Source: Rhodanobacter sp. B04
Lineage (GTDB): Bacteria; Pseudomonadota; Gammaproteobacteria; Xanthomonadales; Rhodanobacteraceae
NCBI RefSeq assembly: GCF_002001125.1
Contig: NZ_MUNV01000012.1
Span: 62,001-126,000, forward strand
Direction of reading: 5' to 3'
Length of the DNA: 64,000 bases
The notes below the pieces were generated by a model that was not told where the DNA came from, did not search any database, and saw only the letters and a list, made by a program, of their open reading frames with translations. The first letter of the stretch is position 1; every line of letters starts with the position of its first letter. The position numbers and the translations under genes were made by a program. This document shows, one piece after another, positions 41,411-49,419 of this stretch.

Positions 41411-44400
41411 ATGGGGCAGGTAACGGAAGCGCAACCCTTTACGGGCGCCCTGCCCGCCACGGGCGAGGAACAGGCTTTCTGGCATCGACGGGAAAAGGCC
41501 GGCGTCCCGCCAGGCGCCCCCGGCATGGGCCTGGCCCTGTCCGGCGGCGGCATCCGCAGCGCGACCTTCTGCCTCGGCCTGTTGCGGGCGCTGGCCAGAA
41601 ACGGTGTGCTGCACCGCTTCGATTATCTGTCCACAGTCTCCGGCGGAGGCTACACCGGCGCAGCGTTTGGACGGCTGTTCAACCAACAGGTGCCGCCGGC
41701 AGATCCGGTGCCCCCAGCGCCCACATCGACACAGCCAAGCGTCGAGCAAGGTTTGCGTGACGACACCTCGCTGCTGCTCTGGTGGTTGCGCAGCAACGGG
41801 CGCTATCTGACGCCTGCCGGCGCCGGCGACCTGATGCGGGCATGGGCGGCACAACTGCGGGGGTTTCTTGCCACCCAGTTCGAAGTGGCCGCACTCATCG
41901 TGCTGGCATCGGTCCTGATCGTGCTGCCCCATCTGCTTGGCTATGCCGCGCTGGACAGCACGTTGCCGCTACCGATCACCTTCTGGTGGCTGGCCATGCT
42001 GCTGCCCGGCTGGCTCGGCATGTTCATGGGCTTTGCCTACTGGTGGTTGCGGGACCCCGAGGACGTTTCGCCTGCGTCGGTCTTGAGCGATCTGGCCATC
42101 TGCCTGCTCACGCTCGTACCTGGCCTGTGCCTGTTGACGAAAGGCTGGCATGACGCCGCCTGGAGCCTGACGCTGATCGCGCTCGCCCTCCTGGCGGCGC
42201 CGCTCGCCAGGATATGGACATGGCTACGGGGAAAAACGCTGCTGGACAATCCTGCCCAGGGCCGGATTCGCTACACCTCCGCGTTGAGCGCGACGCTGCT
42301 ATGCCTGTTCGGCCTGCTGGTCGCGGGCGCGGCCGATCTGTTCAGCTGGTTCCTGGCCGATCAGCTCGCCCAGGGTACGTTGCACGCGCAGATCATCGGC
42401 GGGACCGGCGTGACGGCGATCCTGGCCGCCCTCGGACGCTTCACGCTGCCGCTGCTGCAACCACACGGCAAGCCATCGCTTGGCCGGCCTCCACTCATGC
42501 TGATCGCGAATATCAGCGGCATGGTGTTGCTGGTCTTGCTGGCGATGCTCTGGCTGGGCGCGCTGCAGTATTTCGTCTTCTTCGCGTCGTTCTGGAGTCT
42601 GCCGCTGCGCTGGATGATGATCCTCGCCACTAGCCTGCTCTACATCATCCTCACCGGGCGCAACCTGCAACAGATCAATCGCTCGTCGCTGCATCCGTTC
42701 TACCGTTCGCGGCTGGCGCGCACCTATGTCTCGGTCGGCAATAGCCCACCCACCGGCAAGCCGGGGCACACCCGCTTTCCGGCGTCGCCGCTGTCCAGCA
42801 AGGCCTCCGGCATGGCCAGCGGGATCGCCAAGCTCAGCGAATTGCTGGAAGGGGACGATATCGCCCTGCCCGACTACGCGCCGCACGAGCATGGCGGCCC
42901 CATCCACCTGATCAACTGCTGCATCAACCAGACCATCGACGACCGCACCGATGTCTATAGCGCCGACCGCAAGGGCGTCTATCTGAGTCTGAGTTCGCTG
43001 GGCATGGAAATCGGCTCCTCGCCGTTCCAGCCGGCGCAGCCAGGACCTGCGCATCCGCTGGCTGGAACGACGCTGGCCGAGTGGATCGCCATCTCGGGTG
43101 CGGCTGCCGGCTCGGGCATGGGTTCGCTGACCCGGACCGGACTGGCGGCGTTGTGTTTCCTCAGCGGTTTTCGCCTGGGCTACTGGTGGCGCAATCCCGT
43201 GGGTGCAGCTTCGTTCTCATGGTCGTGGCTCGGAAAATCGCGGGCCGCCCTGCAGGAGATGCTGGCCCGCTTTCCGGGCGTGCGCAGCCCGGTCTGGTAT
43301 CTGTCCGATGGCGGGCATTTCGACAATACCGGCGTCTACCCGCTGCTGAAGCGAAAACTCGAATTGATCGTGCTGGCCGATTGCGGCGCCGACCCGAGCT
43401 ACGTCTTCGCCGACATCGAGAATCTCGTGCGCAAGGCGCGCATCGATCTGGACACCAGGATCGAGTTCATCGATCCGGCCAGCCTTTCCGTTCGCCAGGT
43501 GCTTCGTGATTGCTTCGGCACGCCGGACAGCATCATGCCCGGCCCCGGCTCGCAGCATCTGCTGCTGGCACGGATCAGCTACCCGGGCGACGCCACCGGA
43601 TACCTGCTGGTAGTCAAGCCTCGCCTTACCTGCGAGCTGCCGCTGGACGTGGCAGGTTACGCCGACCGCAATCAGGACTTCCCGCAGCAAAGCACCGCGG
43701 ACCAGTTCTTCGACGAAGCCCAGTGGGAGAGTTACTGCAAGCTGGGCACGGTACTCGGTGAACCGATCGACGACGCCCTGCTGCACATCCTGCCGGCGCT
43801 GGTCAAGAAAGGCGTCATCGTGCAAGCCAATGCCGTCAGCAGCGAGGAACAGAAAAGCGGTCTCACGCGACGCCAACGCATCGGCGCAACCATAGGCGCC
43901 TCGTTGAGCGCGGGCGCGCTGGTCACCGCGCTGTTTGCCGGCTGGCAGGCCTGGGATGCTCATCTCGGCGCAGTCCAATCCCAACAGAAGGCGCTGCACC
44001 AGGACGTCGCTTCCATCCAGATCGCCATGAACAGCCTGCACACCGAGTTGGCGACCATGGACAGCAACTCGCCGTACAAACCGCTGCATGACGAGGTCTA
44101 TCGACTCATGCGGAATTCCGATGGCCTGCAGATCGATGAGAACGTAAAGGCTGCCTTGATCAGTCTGTCCACCGAGATCGGCGCCGCCTGCGGCAAGCTG
44201 CACGCGGACGATCCGCTTCTGAACGACTGCACGCAGGACAGCCATGGACTGGCGGCCATAGCCAGCCCTCCCTCCGGCTGGGCAAGCCTGGCCAGCCAGT
44301 ATCAGGCTTCGGCGGCGACGTCTTCAACCTGGCGCGACTGGATGCATGGATGGCGTTTAATGGATCAGTCATCACGGATGGCCACTACCGCATCTCCGGG

Positions 44401-44908
44401 TAGCGCAGCAGCCGGCCCAACCGCGCCGGCACCACCTGCGGCACCCGCCCCGGAACCGGGCATCGTCGGACAGACTGCCACCGCCGGAGATGCCGCCAGC
44501 ACGGTGCTCGCCGCATGCAACAAAACCGGGCTGGTGCCGCCGCAACGATTTGTCCTCTACACGCAGATTTACACCGAGGCACAGCGCGAGAGCATCAAGC
44601 CTCTGTTGCAGCAACTCGACGACATGGGCCTGACGACCGCCGGCATCGAGAACGTCATGGCCACCGCCGCACGCGCAGGTCGCAAACCGCCGATCGCATG
44701 GGACAAGCCGGTGTTTCTCTACAGCAGCTACAGCGAACAGGGGCAAGCTTGCGCGCTGGCGATGGCAAACTGGCTTGATCTGCAACCGGGCTTTGGAAAA
44801 GCCAAGGCCGCTGCCATGCCTCTTCCGGTGCGGCTGCGTGGCCGATCCGACGTGATCGAATTCTGGATACCGCAAGCCTCGACCGTGGCCGCGCCGGCAC
44901 ACGAGTAA
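41411..44908 (+). CDS. Giant polytopic membrane patatin-like phospholipase with C-terminal extension
   Basis: The 1165-residue protein starts with a patatin core: oxyanion loop LALSGGGIRSATF (about 41-53) and nucleophile elbow STVSGGGYTG with Ser77. The core is interrupted by about six membrane helices (about 155-420). It resumes with INCCINQTIDDR (about 501) and the catalytic Asp633 in YLSDGGHFDNTG. Another helix lies at about 824-848, then a coiled coil (about 853-885), a Pro/Ala linker (about 995-1020) and an unassigned alpha/beta domain (about 1040-1155) ending DVIEFWIPQ. The Ser-Asp dyad is intact, so lipid hydrolase activity is likely. GGGAGGG precedes the ATG. It is divergent from pssA, a phospholipid synthase, which may hint at membrane lipid turnover. 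No CD-NTase or other defence partner is adjacent. Confidence 0.85.
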   Translation: MGQVTEAQPFTGALPATGEEQAFWHRREKAGVPPGAPGMGLALSGGGIRSATFCLGLLRALARNGVLHRFDYLSTVSGGGYTGAAFGRLFNQQVPPADPVPPAPTSTQPSVEQGLRDDTSLLLWWLRSNGRYLTPAGAGDLMRAWAAQLRGFLATQFEVAALIVLASVLIVLPHLLGYAALDSTLPLPITFWWLAMLLPGWLGMFMGFAYWWLRDPEDVSPASVLSDLAICLLTLVPGLCLLTKGWHDAAWSLTLIALALLAAPLARIWTWLRGKTLLDNPAQGRIRYTSALSATLLCLFGLLVAGAADLFSWFLADQLAQGTLHAQIIGGTGVTAILAALGRFTLPLLQPHGKPSLGRPPLMLIANISGMVLLVLLAMLWLGALQYFVFFASFWSLPLRWMMILATSLLYIILTGRNLQQINRSSLHPFYRSRLARTYVSVGNSPPTGKPGHTRFPASPLSSKASGMASGIAKLSELLEGDDIALPDYAPHEHGGPIHLINCCINQTIDDRTDVYSADRKGVYLSLSSLGMEIGSSPFQPAQPGPAHPLAGTTLAEWIAISGAAAGSGMGSLTRTGLAALCFLSGFRLGYWWRNPVGAASFSWSWLGKSRAALQEMLARFPGVRSPVWYLSDGGHFDNTGVYPLLKRKLELIVLADCGADPSYVFADIENLVRKARIDLDTRIEFIDPASLSVRQVLRDCFGTPDSIMPGPGSQHLLLARISYPGDATGYLLVVKPRLTCELPLDVAGYADRNQDFPQQSTADQFFDEAQWESYCKLGTVLGEPIDDALLHILPALVKKGVIVQANAVSSEEQKSGLTRRQRIGATIGASLSAGALVTALFAGWQAWDAHLGAVQSQQKALHQDVASIQIAMNSLHTELATMDSNSPYKPLHDEVYRLMRNSDGLQIDENVKAALISLSTEIGAACGKLHADDPLLNDCTQDSHGLAAIASPPSGWASLASQYQASAATSSTWRDWMHGWRLMDQSSRMATTASPGSAAAGPTAPAPPAAPAPEPGIVGQTATAGDAASTVLAACNKTGLVPPQRFVLYTQIYTEAQRESIKPLLQQLDDMGLTTAGIENVMATAARAGRKPPIAWDKPVFLYSSYSEQGQACALAMANWLDLQPGFGKAKAAAMPLPVRLRGRSDVIEFWIPQASTVAAPAHE

Positions 44909-44949
44909 TCGCATGCGGCGTCGAACCAGGCGCGGACTTTCGCCAGCAT

Positions 44950-45954
44950 CTATCGCCTGCCCGTGTCGGGCTGCACCTCGATCGTGGCAGTCATGCCGGC
45001 GGCAAGCACAAGGTTGGCTGGCAGGTGGTCGCTGTCGATCGCAATGCGCACTGGCACGCGCTGCGCGAGCCGCACCCAGTTGAAGGTGGGATTGACGTTG
45101 GAGAGCAGGTCGCTGCCGGTCGGGTTGTCACGATCACCGATGCCGCGTGCGATACCGGTGATCGTGCCCTTGAGATGTACGCCACCGGCCATCAGGCGGA
45201 TATCGACCGGATCGCCGATACGCAACTGCGGCAACTTGGTTTCCTCGAAATAGCCGTAGATGTAATAGCTGTGGCTGTCGATCAAGGCCAACCGTGGACT
45301 GCCGACGGCAGCATAGTCGCCGACGCGCACGTCGAGGTTGGTGACGTAGCCGTCCGTCGGCGCGCGCACGTCGGTGCGGGCGAGGTTGAGCCTGGCGGTA
45401 TCCAGCGCGACCTGTGCCTGCTCCACCGCGGCGAGCGCCTGTTCGCGCGCGGCACTGGCCTGGCTGCCGCTGGCCTGCGCCTGCTGCCAGCTGGCGCGGG
45501 CGGCTTCGGCGGCAGAGGCGGCATCGGTACGCGTTTCCTTGGCGATCACGTCGCTGAGCTGCTGGCGTCGCGCGGCCTGCTGCTGGCGCATCTCGAACTC
45601 GGTCTTGCGCGCGGCGGCGGCGGCCAGCGCGGCATTGATGCTGGCCCCGGCGGCACGCGCACTTGCTTCCGCGGCGGCAAGGTTGGCCTCCGCCTGCGCC
45701 ACCGCGTACTTGTAGCGGTCCGGATCGATCGTGAACAACAGGTCGCCCTTGTGCACGGCCTGGTTGTCGAGCACCGCCACCCGGGTCACCAGCCCGGACA
45801 CATCCGGCGCGATGCGCACCACTTCGGCACGCACGCGGCCGTCGCGCGTCCACGGTGAATACAGGTAGTGCTTCCACAGCGCATGGCCGAGCAGCAGCGC
45901 GATGACGACAACGACGGCGGTGATCAGGAAGCGCAACAGCGATTGGGTTTTCAT
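44950..45954 (-). CDS. aaeA: HlyD/AaeA-type periplasmic adaptor of an aromatic acid efflux pump
   Basis: The 334-residue membrane-fusion protein has one N-terminal helix (about 8-28), a first biotinyl-lipoyl half (VRIAPDVSGLVTRVAVLDNQ), a long Ala/Gln-rich helical hairpin (about 85-185), the second lipoyl half (DVRAPTDGYVTNLDVRVGDY) and a beta-barrel with YYIYGYFEETKLPQLRIGDP. This resembles AaeA, which pairs with AaeB to export hydroxybenzoic acids. It is last in the marR-aaeB-aaeX-aaeA unit. Confidence 0.9.
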   Translation of the reverse strand: MKTQSLLRFLITAVVVVIALLLGHALWKHYLYSPWTRDGRVRAEVVRIAPDVSGLVTRVAVLDNQAVHKGDLLFTIDPDRYKYAVAQAEANLAAAEASARAAGASINAALAAAAARKTEFEMRQQQAARRQQLSDVIAKETRTDAASAAEAARASWQQAQASGSQASAAREQALAAVEQAQVALDTARLNLARTDVRAPTDGYVTNLDVRVGDYAAVGSPRLALIDSHSYYIYGYFEETKLPQLRIGDPVDIRLMAGGVHLKGTITGIARGIGDRDNPTGSDLLSNVNPTFNWVRLAQRVPVRIAIDSDHLPANLVLAAGMTATIEVQPDTGRR

Positions 45955-45962
45955 GGGATGAC

Positions 45963-46163
45963 TCAGTGGATCAGCAACAGTCCGGCGATGCCGAACAGAC
46001 AGACGAACAGGGCAAGCCGGAACAACGAGGGATGCCACACCTGGCGATACAACCCAAGGCGACCGACCAGCATGTCGAGCAGCACCATCAGCAGCAGGCA
46101 AACAAGGAACACCGGCAGCAAGCCCGGCACCAGCACGCCATAGATGGCGATTTCATGCGGCAT
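45963..46163 (-). CDS. aaeX: DUF1656 small membrane protein, AaeX-like
   Basis: The 66-residue product has two membrane helices (about 8-30 and 45-65) and the family start PHEIAIYGVLVPGLLP. AaeX-like proteins accompany AaeA/AaeB pumps; the role is unknown. The start overlaps the end of aaeB by 11 bases, and aaeA begins nine bases after its stop, so the three are co-translated. Confidence 0.88.
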   Translation of the reverse strand: MPHEIAIYGVLVPGLLPVFLVCLLLMVLLDMLVGRLGLYRQVWHPSLFRLALFVCLFGIAGLLLIH

Positions 46164-48267
46164 GAACGGACTCCGGCGAAGATGACGGGATGTACCTGGC
46201 GAAGGGCGACTCATCATCACGTAGCGCGCTGCGCAACTGGTACAGATGCAGGCGGACCGGTTGCCCGGCGGCGGCGATGATCGCCGCATGCACGGCAGCG
46301 TCCGCTTCGCGCCAGCGCGCGGCATCGGGCTCGCGGTACAGCCGCGCGATCGCGTGCATTGCCGTCGTTGCCGCACGACGCGCGGCAGGCGCGATGTCGC
46401 CGCCCGAGGCCAGCTGCTGGCGCAGCTCGATCATCGTGCGGCCACTTTCCTGCACGGCCAGCGCCCAGGCCAGCAGGCTGCGCGACTCGTCACTGCCCGG
46501 CCGCGTATAGGTCACCACTTGCTGGAACAAATCGCGAACCAGGCTTTCGAAGCGCCACGCCAGACCTTCCAGCGGAGCGGTCGCCGCCAATACCGCCTGC
46601 TCGCGCAAACGCCGGAACTGGCGCGTGCGTTGCCAGCCGCTGCCAATCACGCTCGGCAGCAGGATGAAGGCGGCACCCGCCAGCGCGAGGCCAGCAACCT
46701 GCGCAATGCCGTCGTTGAGGAAGTGCGTCGGGTCGTACACCATCGGATTCTTCAGCGCGAGGATGTAGACGAAGCCCAGCGTATAGCCGGCACCAACGCC
46801 CGGCAGCGTATCGCGCGTGCTCAGGTACGGGCCGATCAACATGAAGCCCGCGCTGGCACCCATCAGCGAAGCGAAATCGTTGCTGCCCGGCAGCAGCCCG
46901 TACACCACCACGAAGGCTGCCAGCATGCCGGACGCATAGCCGTAAAAGGTGTGCGTCGCGGCACTCACCGGATTCGGCGAAGCGGCCAGCAGGCCACTGA
47001 AGATCGTCGCCAGCAACATCGCGCTGGCGCCGAAGGGCCAGCCGCTGGCCAGCCAGAAGGCGCTGAGCGCCACCATCGTGAGGAAGGTGCGCAGCACGCC
47101 GACCAAGGCACCGGGAATATCGTTGCCACGCAGAAAGTGCACCTTCTCCACGCTGCCACGCACCTGCGCCTCACGCAGCGAGCCTTCGAGCGTGGCGAAA
47201 TCGCGCAACTCGGCGGCAAAACGCTGCAGCAGCGTGGCACCGGTGTCGAATTCCAGCTGCGCCAGCGGCGCAGGCAGCGGCGCGCGCAAGGCCACCACCT
47301 GCGCAGGCAACCGCGCCACGTATTCGCCCAGACGCGCCGCCAGCACGGCGGACTGATGTTGCTGCGCCAGCCCGGGCGAGAGCGCCGCAGCCAGCGGCCG
47401 GTAAAGCGAGATCAACGCATCGGCAACGGTGGGACTGCCGCTGCGCTGCAAGCGGTTGATCAGGTGATGCAACGACTGGAAACTGGTCGCGGCAGCCATG
47501 TAGCGCTGGTTGAGCAGCCGCATGCGGGTGCTGCGCGCGTGTACTTCCGGATCCTCGAAGATCACCGATGCGCGCATGTCCTCCAGGCGCACCGCGGCGC
47601 GTGCCAGCGCGAGGTTCGCGTGCTCCATCCGCTCGCGCGGCATGTTGCCGGCCGTGCTGTCGCGCACGAAGTCGATGAACAGATTGAATTGCGCTTGCGC
47701 ACTTTGCCGCAGCAGCAGGCGCAGCCGTTCGGGCCAGACCAGATCGCTGACCACGGCGGCCACCAGGATGCCGAGCAGGACCTCGCTGACGCGCATCACT
47801 GCCGAGTCGAATACGCCGAGCGGATTGTTGATCGCCGGCAAGGTGACGATCGCGGCGGTGTAACCGGCCAGCACGAAACCATAGGACATGAAATTGCGGT
47901 ACAGCGTGGCGCCACCGGCACATAACGCCACCCATACCGACAGGCTCAGCAGGAACAGTTCGCGCTGCTGCGGAAACAGCGACATCAGGGCCAATCCGAA
48001 CAGACTGCCGGCCAGCGTGCCGATCGCGCGGTAGAAGCTCTTCGCCAGCACCATGCCGCTGTGCGGATGCATCACGATCGACACCGTGATCATGGTCGTC
48101 GAGGGCTGCTCCAGCTGCAGCCACATCGCCAGCCACGCGGCCAGATAGATCGCCAGCAGCGACTTGCCCACGAAGATCCAGGCGCGCCATTCGCCGGCAA
48201 CAAAATCGCCCAGCCACGGCCAACGCGACGAGGCCGGCACGGGTTCGGTGGCGGGCACAGTCGACAC
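46153..48267 (-). CDS. aaeB: AaeB/FUSC-family aromatic acid exporter
   Basis: The 704-residue inner-membrane protein has two membrane blocks of about five to six helices each (about 25-175 and 395-530), each followed by a cytoplasmic helical part. Visible are FVGKSLLAIYLAAWLAMWLQ, the HPHSGMVLAKSFYRAIGTLAG segment and a second repeat with TRDTLPGVGAGYTLGFVYI. AaeB-like pumps remove p-hydroxybenzoate and similar acids. It starts three bases after the marR stop codon. Neighbours support the call; the exact substrate is unknown. Confidence 0.9.
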   Translation of the reverse strand: MSTVPATEPVPASSRWPWLGDFVAGEWRAWIFVGKSLLAIYLAAWLAMWLQLEQPSTTMITVSIVMHPHSGMVLAKSFYRAIGTLAGSLFGLALMSLFPQQRELFLLSLSVWVALCAGGATLYRNFMSYGFVLAGYTAAIVTLPAINNPLGVFDSAVMRVSEVLLGILVAAVVSDLVWPERLRLLLRQSAQAQFNLFIDFVRDSTAGNMPRERMEHANLALARAAVRLEDMRASVIFEDPEVHARSTRMRLLNQRYMAAATSFQSLHHLINRLQRSGSPTVADALISLYRPLAAALSPGLAQQHQSAVLAARLGEYVARLPAQVVALRAPLPAPLAQLEFDTGATLLQRFAAELRDFATLEGSLREAQVRGSVEKVHFLRGNDIPGALVGVLRTFLTMVALSAFWLASGWPFGASAMLLATIFSGLLAASPNPVSAATHTFYGYASGMLAAFVVVYGLLPGSNDFASLMGASAGFMLIGPYLSTRDTLPGVGAGYTLGFVYILALKNPMVYDPTHFLNDGIAQVAGLALAGAAFILLPSVIGSGWQRTRQFRRLREQAVLAATAPLEGLAWRFESLVRDLFQQVVTYTRPGSDESRSLLAWALAVQESGRTMIELRQQLASGGDIAPAARRAATTAMHAIARLYREPDAARWREADAAVHAAIIAAAGQPVRLHLYQLRSALRDDESPFARYIPSSSPESVHAA

Positions 48268-48270
48268 TGT

Positions 48271-48783
48271 TCAGACCTGCTCGAGCCGGCCGAGGAATTT
48301 CTTCAACAGCTTTTCCAGCTGCGCCATCTCACGCGGCTGCAGGCCGGAGGCCTGGCGTTGCAGCAAGCTGCAGATGTCAGGCAGAAAGCTCTCGATCATC
48401 GCGATGCCTGCCTTGCTCAGGGTGAGCGCAATTTTTCGACGATCCTCGTCGCTGGCGGTGCGCTCGATCAGCCCCTTGTCGCACAGCTCGTTCGTCAGCC
48501 GGGTGATGTTGGCGGATTTCTCGCCAGCTGCCTCGGCCAGCTGCGTCGGGTTCAGCGTATACCCGTCGGTGCCGTACAGCATCATCAACAGGTTGTACTC
48601 CGGATGATTGATGCCCCATGGCTTGAGCAACGCATTCGCATCGTCGTGCACGCGCTTGTAGATGTGCTTGATCAAGCGCACCAGCACGGCCGGTTCACGG
48701 GGAAATGCAGGATGCCGCTGGCGGGTAATTGCCAGACGCTGTTCGGTGTGGAAAAAGCTGGCCATGGGGTGGCTCACCAACAT
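48271..48783 (-). CDS. MarR-family regulator of the efflux operon
   Basis: The 170-residue (or 164 from the ATG at 48765) winged-helix protein shows NLLMMLYGTDGYTLNPTQLAEAAGEKSANITRLTNELCDKGLIERTASDEDRRKIALTLSKAG: helix-turn-helix and wing with the DxDRR motif of MarR. The last third is the dimerisation helix pair. It is the first gene of the aaeBXA operon and lies just behind an inverted repeat that it probably binds, giving repression relieved by aromatic acids. Confidence 0.92.
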   Translation of the reverse strand: MLVSHPMASFFHTEQRLAITRQRHPAFPREPAVLVRLIKHIYKRVHDDANALLKPWGINHPEYNLLMMLYGTDGYTLNPTQLAEAAGEKSANITRLTNELCDKGLIERTASDEDRRKIALTLSKAGIAMIESFLPDICSLLQRQASGLQPREMAQLEKLLKKFLGRLEQV

Positions 48784-48786
48784 TTA

Positions 48787-48815
48787 ATACATAAATGTAA
48801 TATCTATTTGTGTAT
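48787..48815. promoter_or_regulatory. Candidate MarR operator
   Basis: ATACATAAAT and ATTTGTGTAT are inverted arms (9 of 10) with a 9-base spacer. They lie immediately before the marR start codon in an AT-rich island. Position and symmetry fit an autoregulatory site for the efflux operon. Confidence 0.6.
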
Positions 48816-48863
48816 TTTATGCCGGCGCGCGAATGTGCACAAGCCTGCCGTCGGACGGGTAAG

Positions 48864-48885
48864 AAAAAGGCGCCATCAAGGCGCC
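48864..48885 (-). terminator. Intrinsic terminator of the 48912 lipoprotein gene
   Basis: GGCGCC-ATCAA-GGCGCC forms a hairpin. Read on the minus strand it is followed by five Ts, a standard terminator, 27 bases after the lipoprotein stop codon. Confidence 0.8.
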
Positions 48886-48911
48886 CATCATTTCAGAAAG
48901 ACCGTGCGGTC

Positions 48912-49316
48912 TCAGCCGCCATGTATCGGGAAGGTTTGCGCATTGCCTGGCGTGGAGTTCGGGGTTGCGGGAGCGTTCGACGAACGCACCGGATTGATCT
49001 GGCGTGCACCGCACTGATAGGCGCCCCACGGCTGCGAGCCATCGACCGGTTCGGCCAGCGGCTTGATGGTGTCCGCATGCATCTTGGCCGCCTCGTTGCG
49101 CGCCAGCACTTCCAGTTCGTCGCGCACGGTGATGCCGTTGCGGTCGACCGGACCGACGTGATCCATCACCGATACGGTGACCTTGCCCAGATCGCGGCAG
49201 CTGGAGACATCGCCGCTCCACGCGGTGCGGACGTTCCTGGCGGCATCGTCCAGGGTGATGCCCCAGCTGCAGGCGCTCAACAAGACGGGGACGAGCAACA
49301 ACAGGGACTTGCGCAT
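48912..49316 (-). CDS. DUF4156-like lipoprotein
   Basis: The 134-residue precursor has the lipoprotein signal MRKSLLLLVPVLLSAC (Cys16). The mature part contains VRTAWSGDVSSCRDLGKVTVSVMDHVG and VLARNEAAKMHADTIKPL, with a Cys pair (about 40 and 101) that may form a disulfide. This resembles DUF4156 small outer-membrane lipoproteins such as YjeI/RcsF-like folds; function unknown. Start taken at 49316; seven further codons upstream are open. Confidence 0.8.
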   Translation of the reverse strand: MRKSLLLLVPVLLSACSWGITLDDAARNVRTAWSGDVSSCRDLGKVTVSVMDHVGPVDRNGITVRDELEVLARNEAAKMHADTIKPLAEPVDGSQPWGAYQCGARQINPVRSSNAPATPNSTPGNAQTFPIHGG

Positions 49317-49419
49317 GTAAAGGCTCCGCAGTGACATGAAAGAGAGGCCAGACCCTTGCCGGCCCGGCCTCCATCCTAACGCGGGGATGTACCGGCGTGC
49401 TGTACGCCGGCTTACTCCC

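Noticed and set aside
41411..44908. Reading the patatin gene as a CBASS-type defence effector
   Set aside because: No nucleotidyltransferase, Cap2/Cap3 or other defence gene is adjacent; neighbours are pssA and an efflux adaptor gene.
46246..47925. 559-codon plus-strand ORF over aaeB
   Set aside because: Rich in Arg, Gln and His with no hydrophobic core; aaeB on the other strand is clear.
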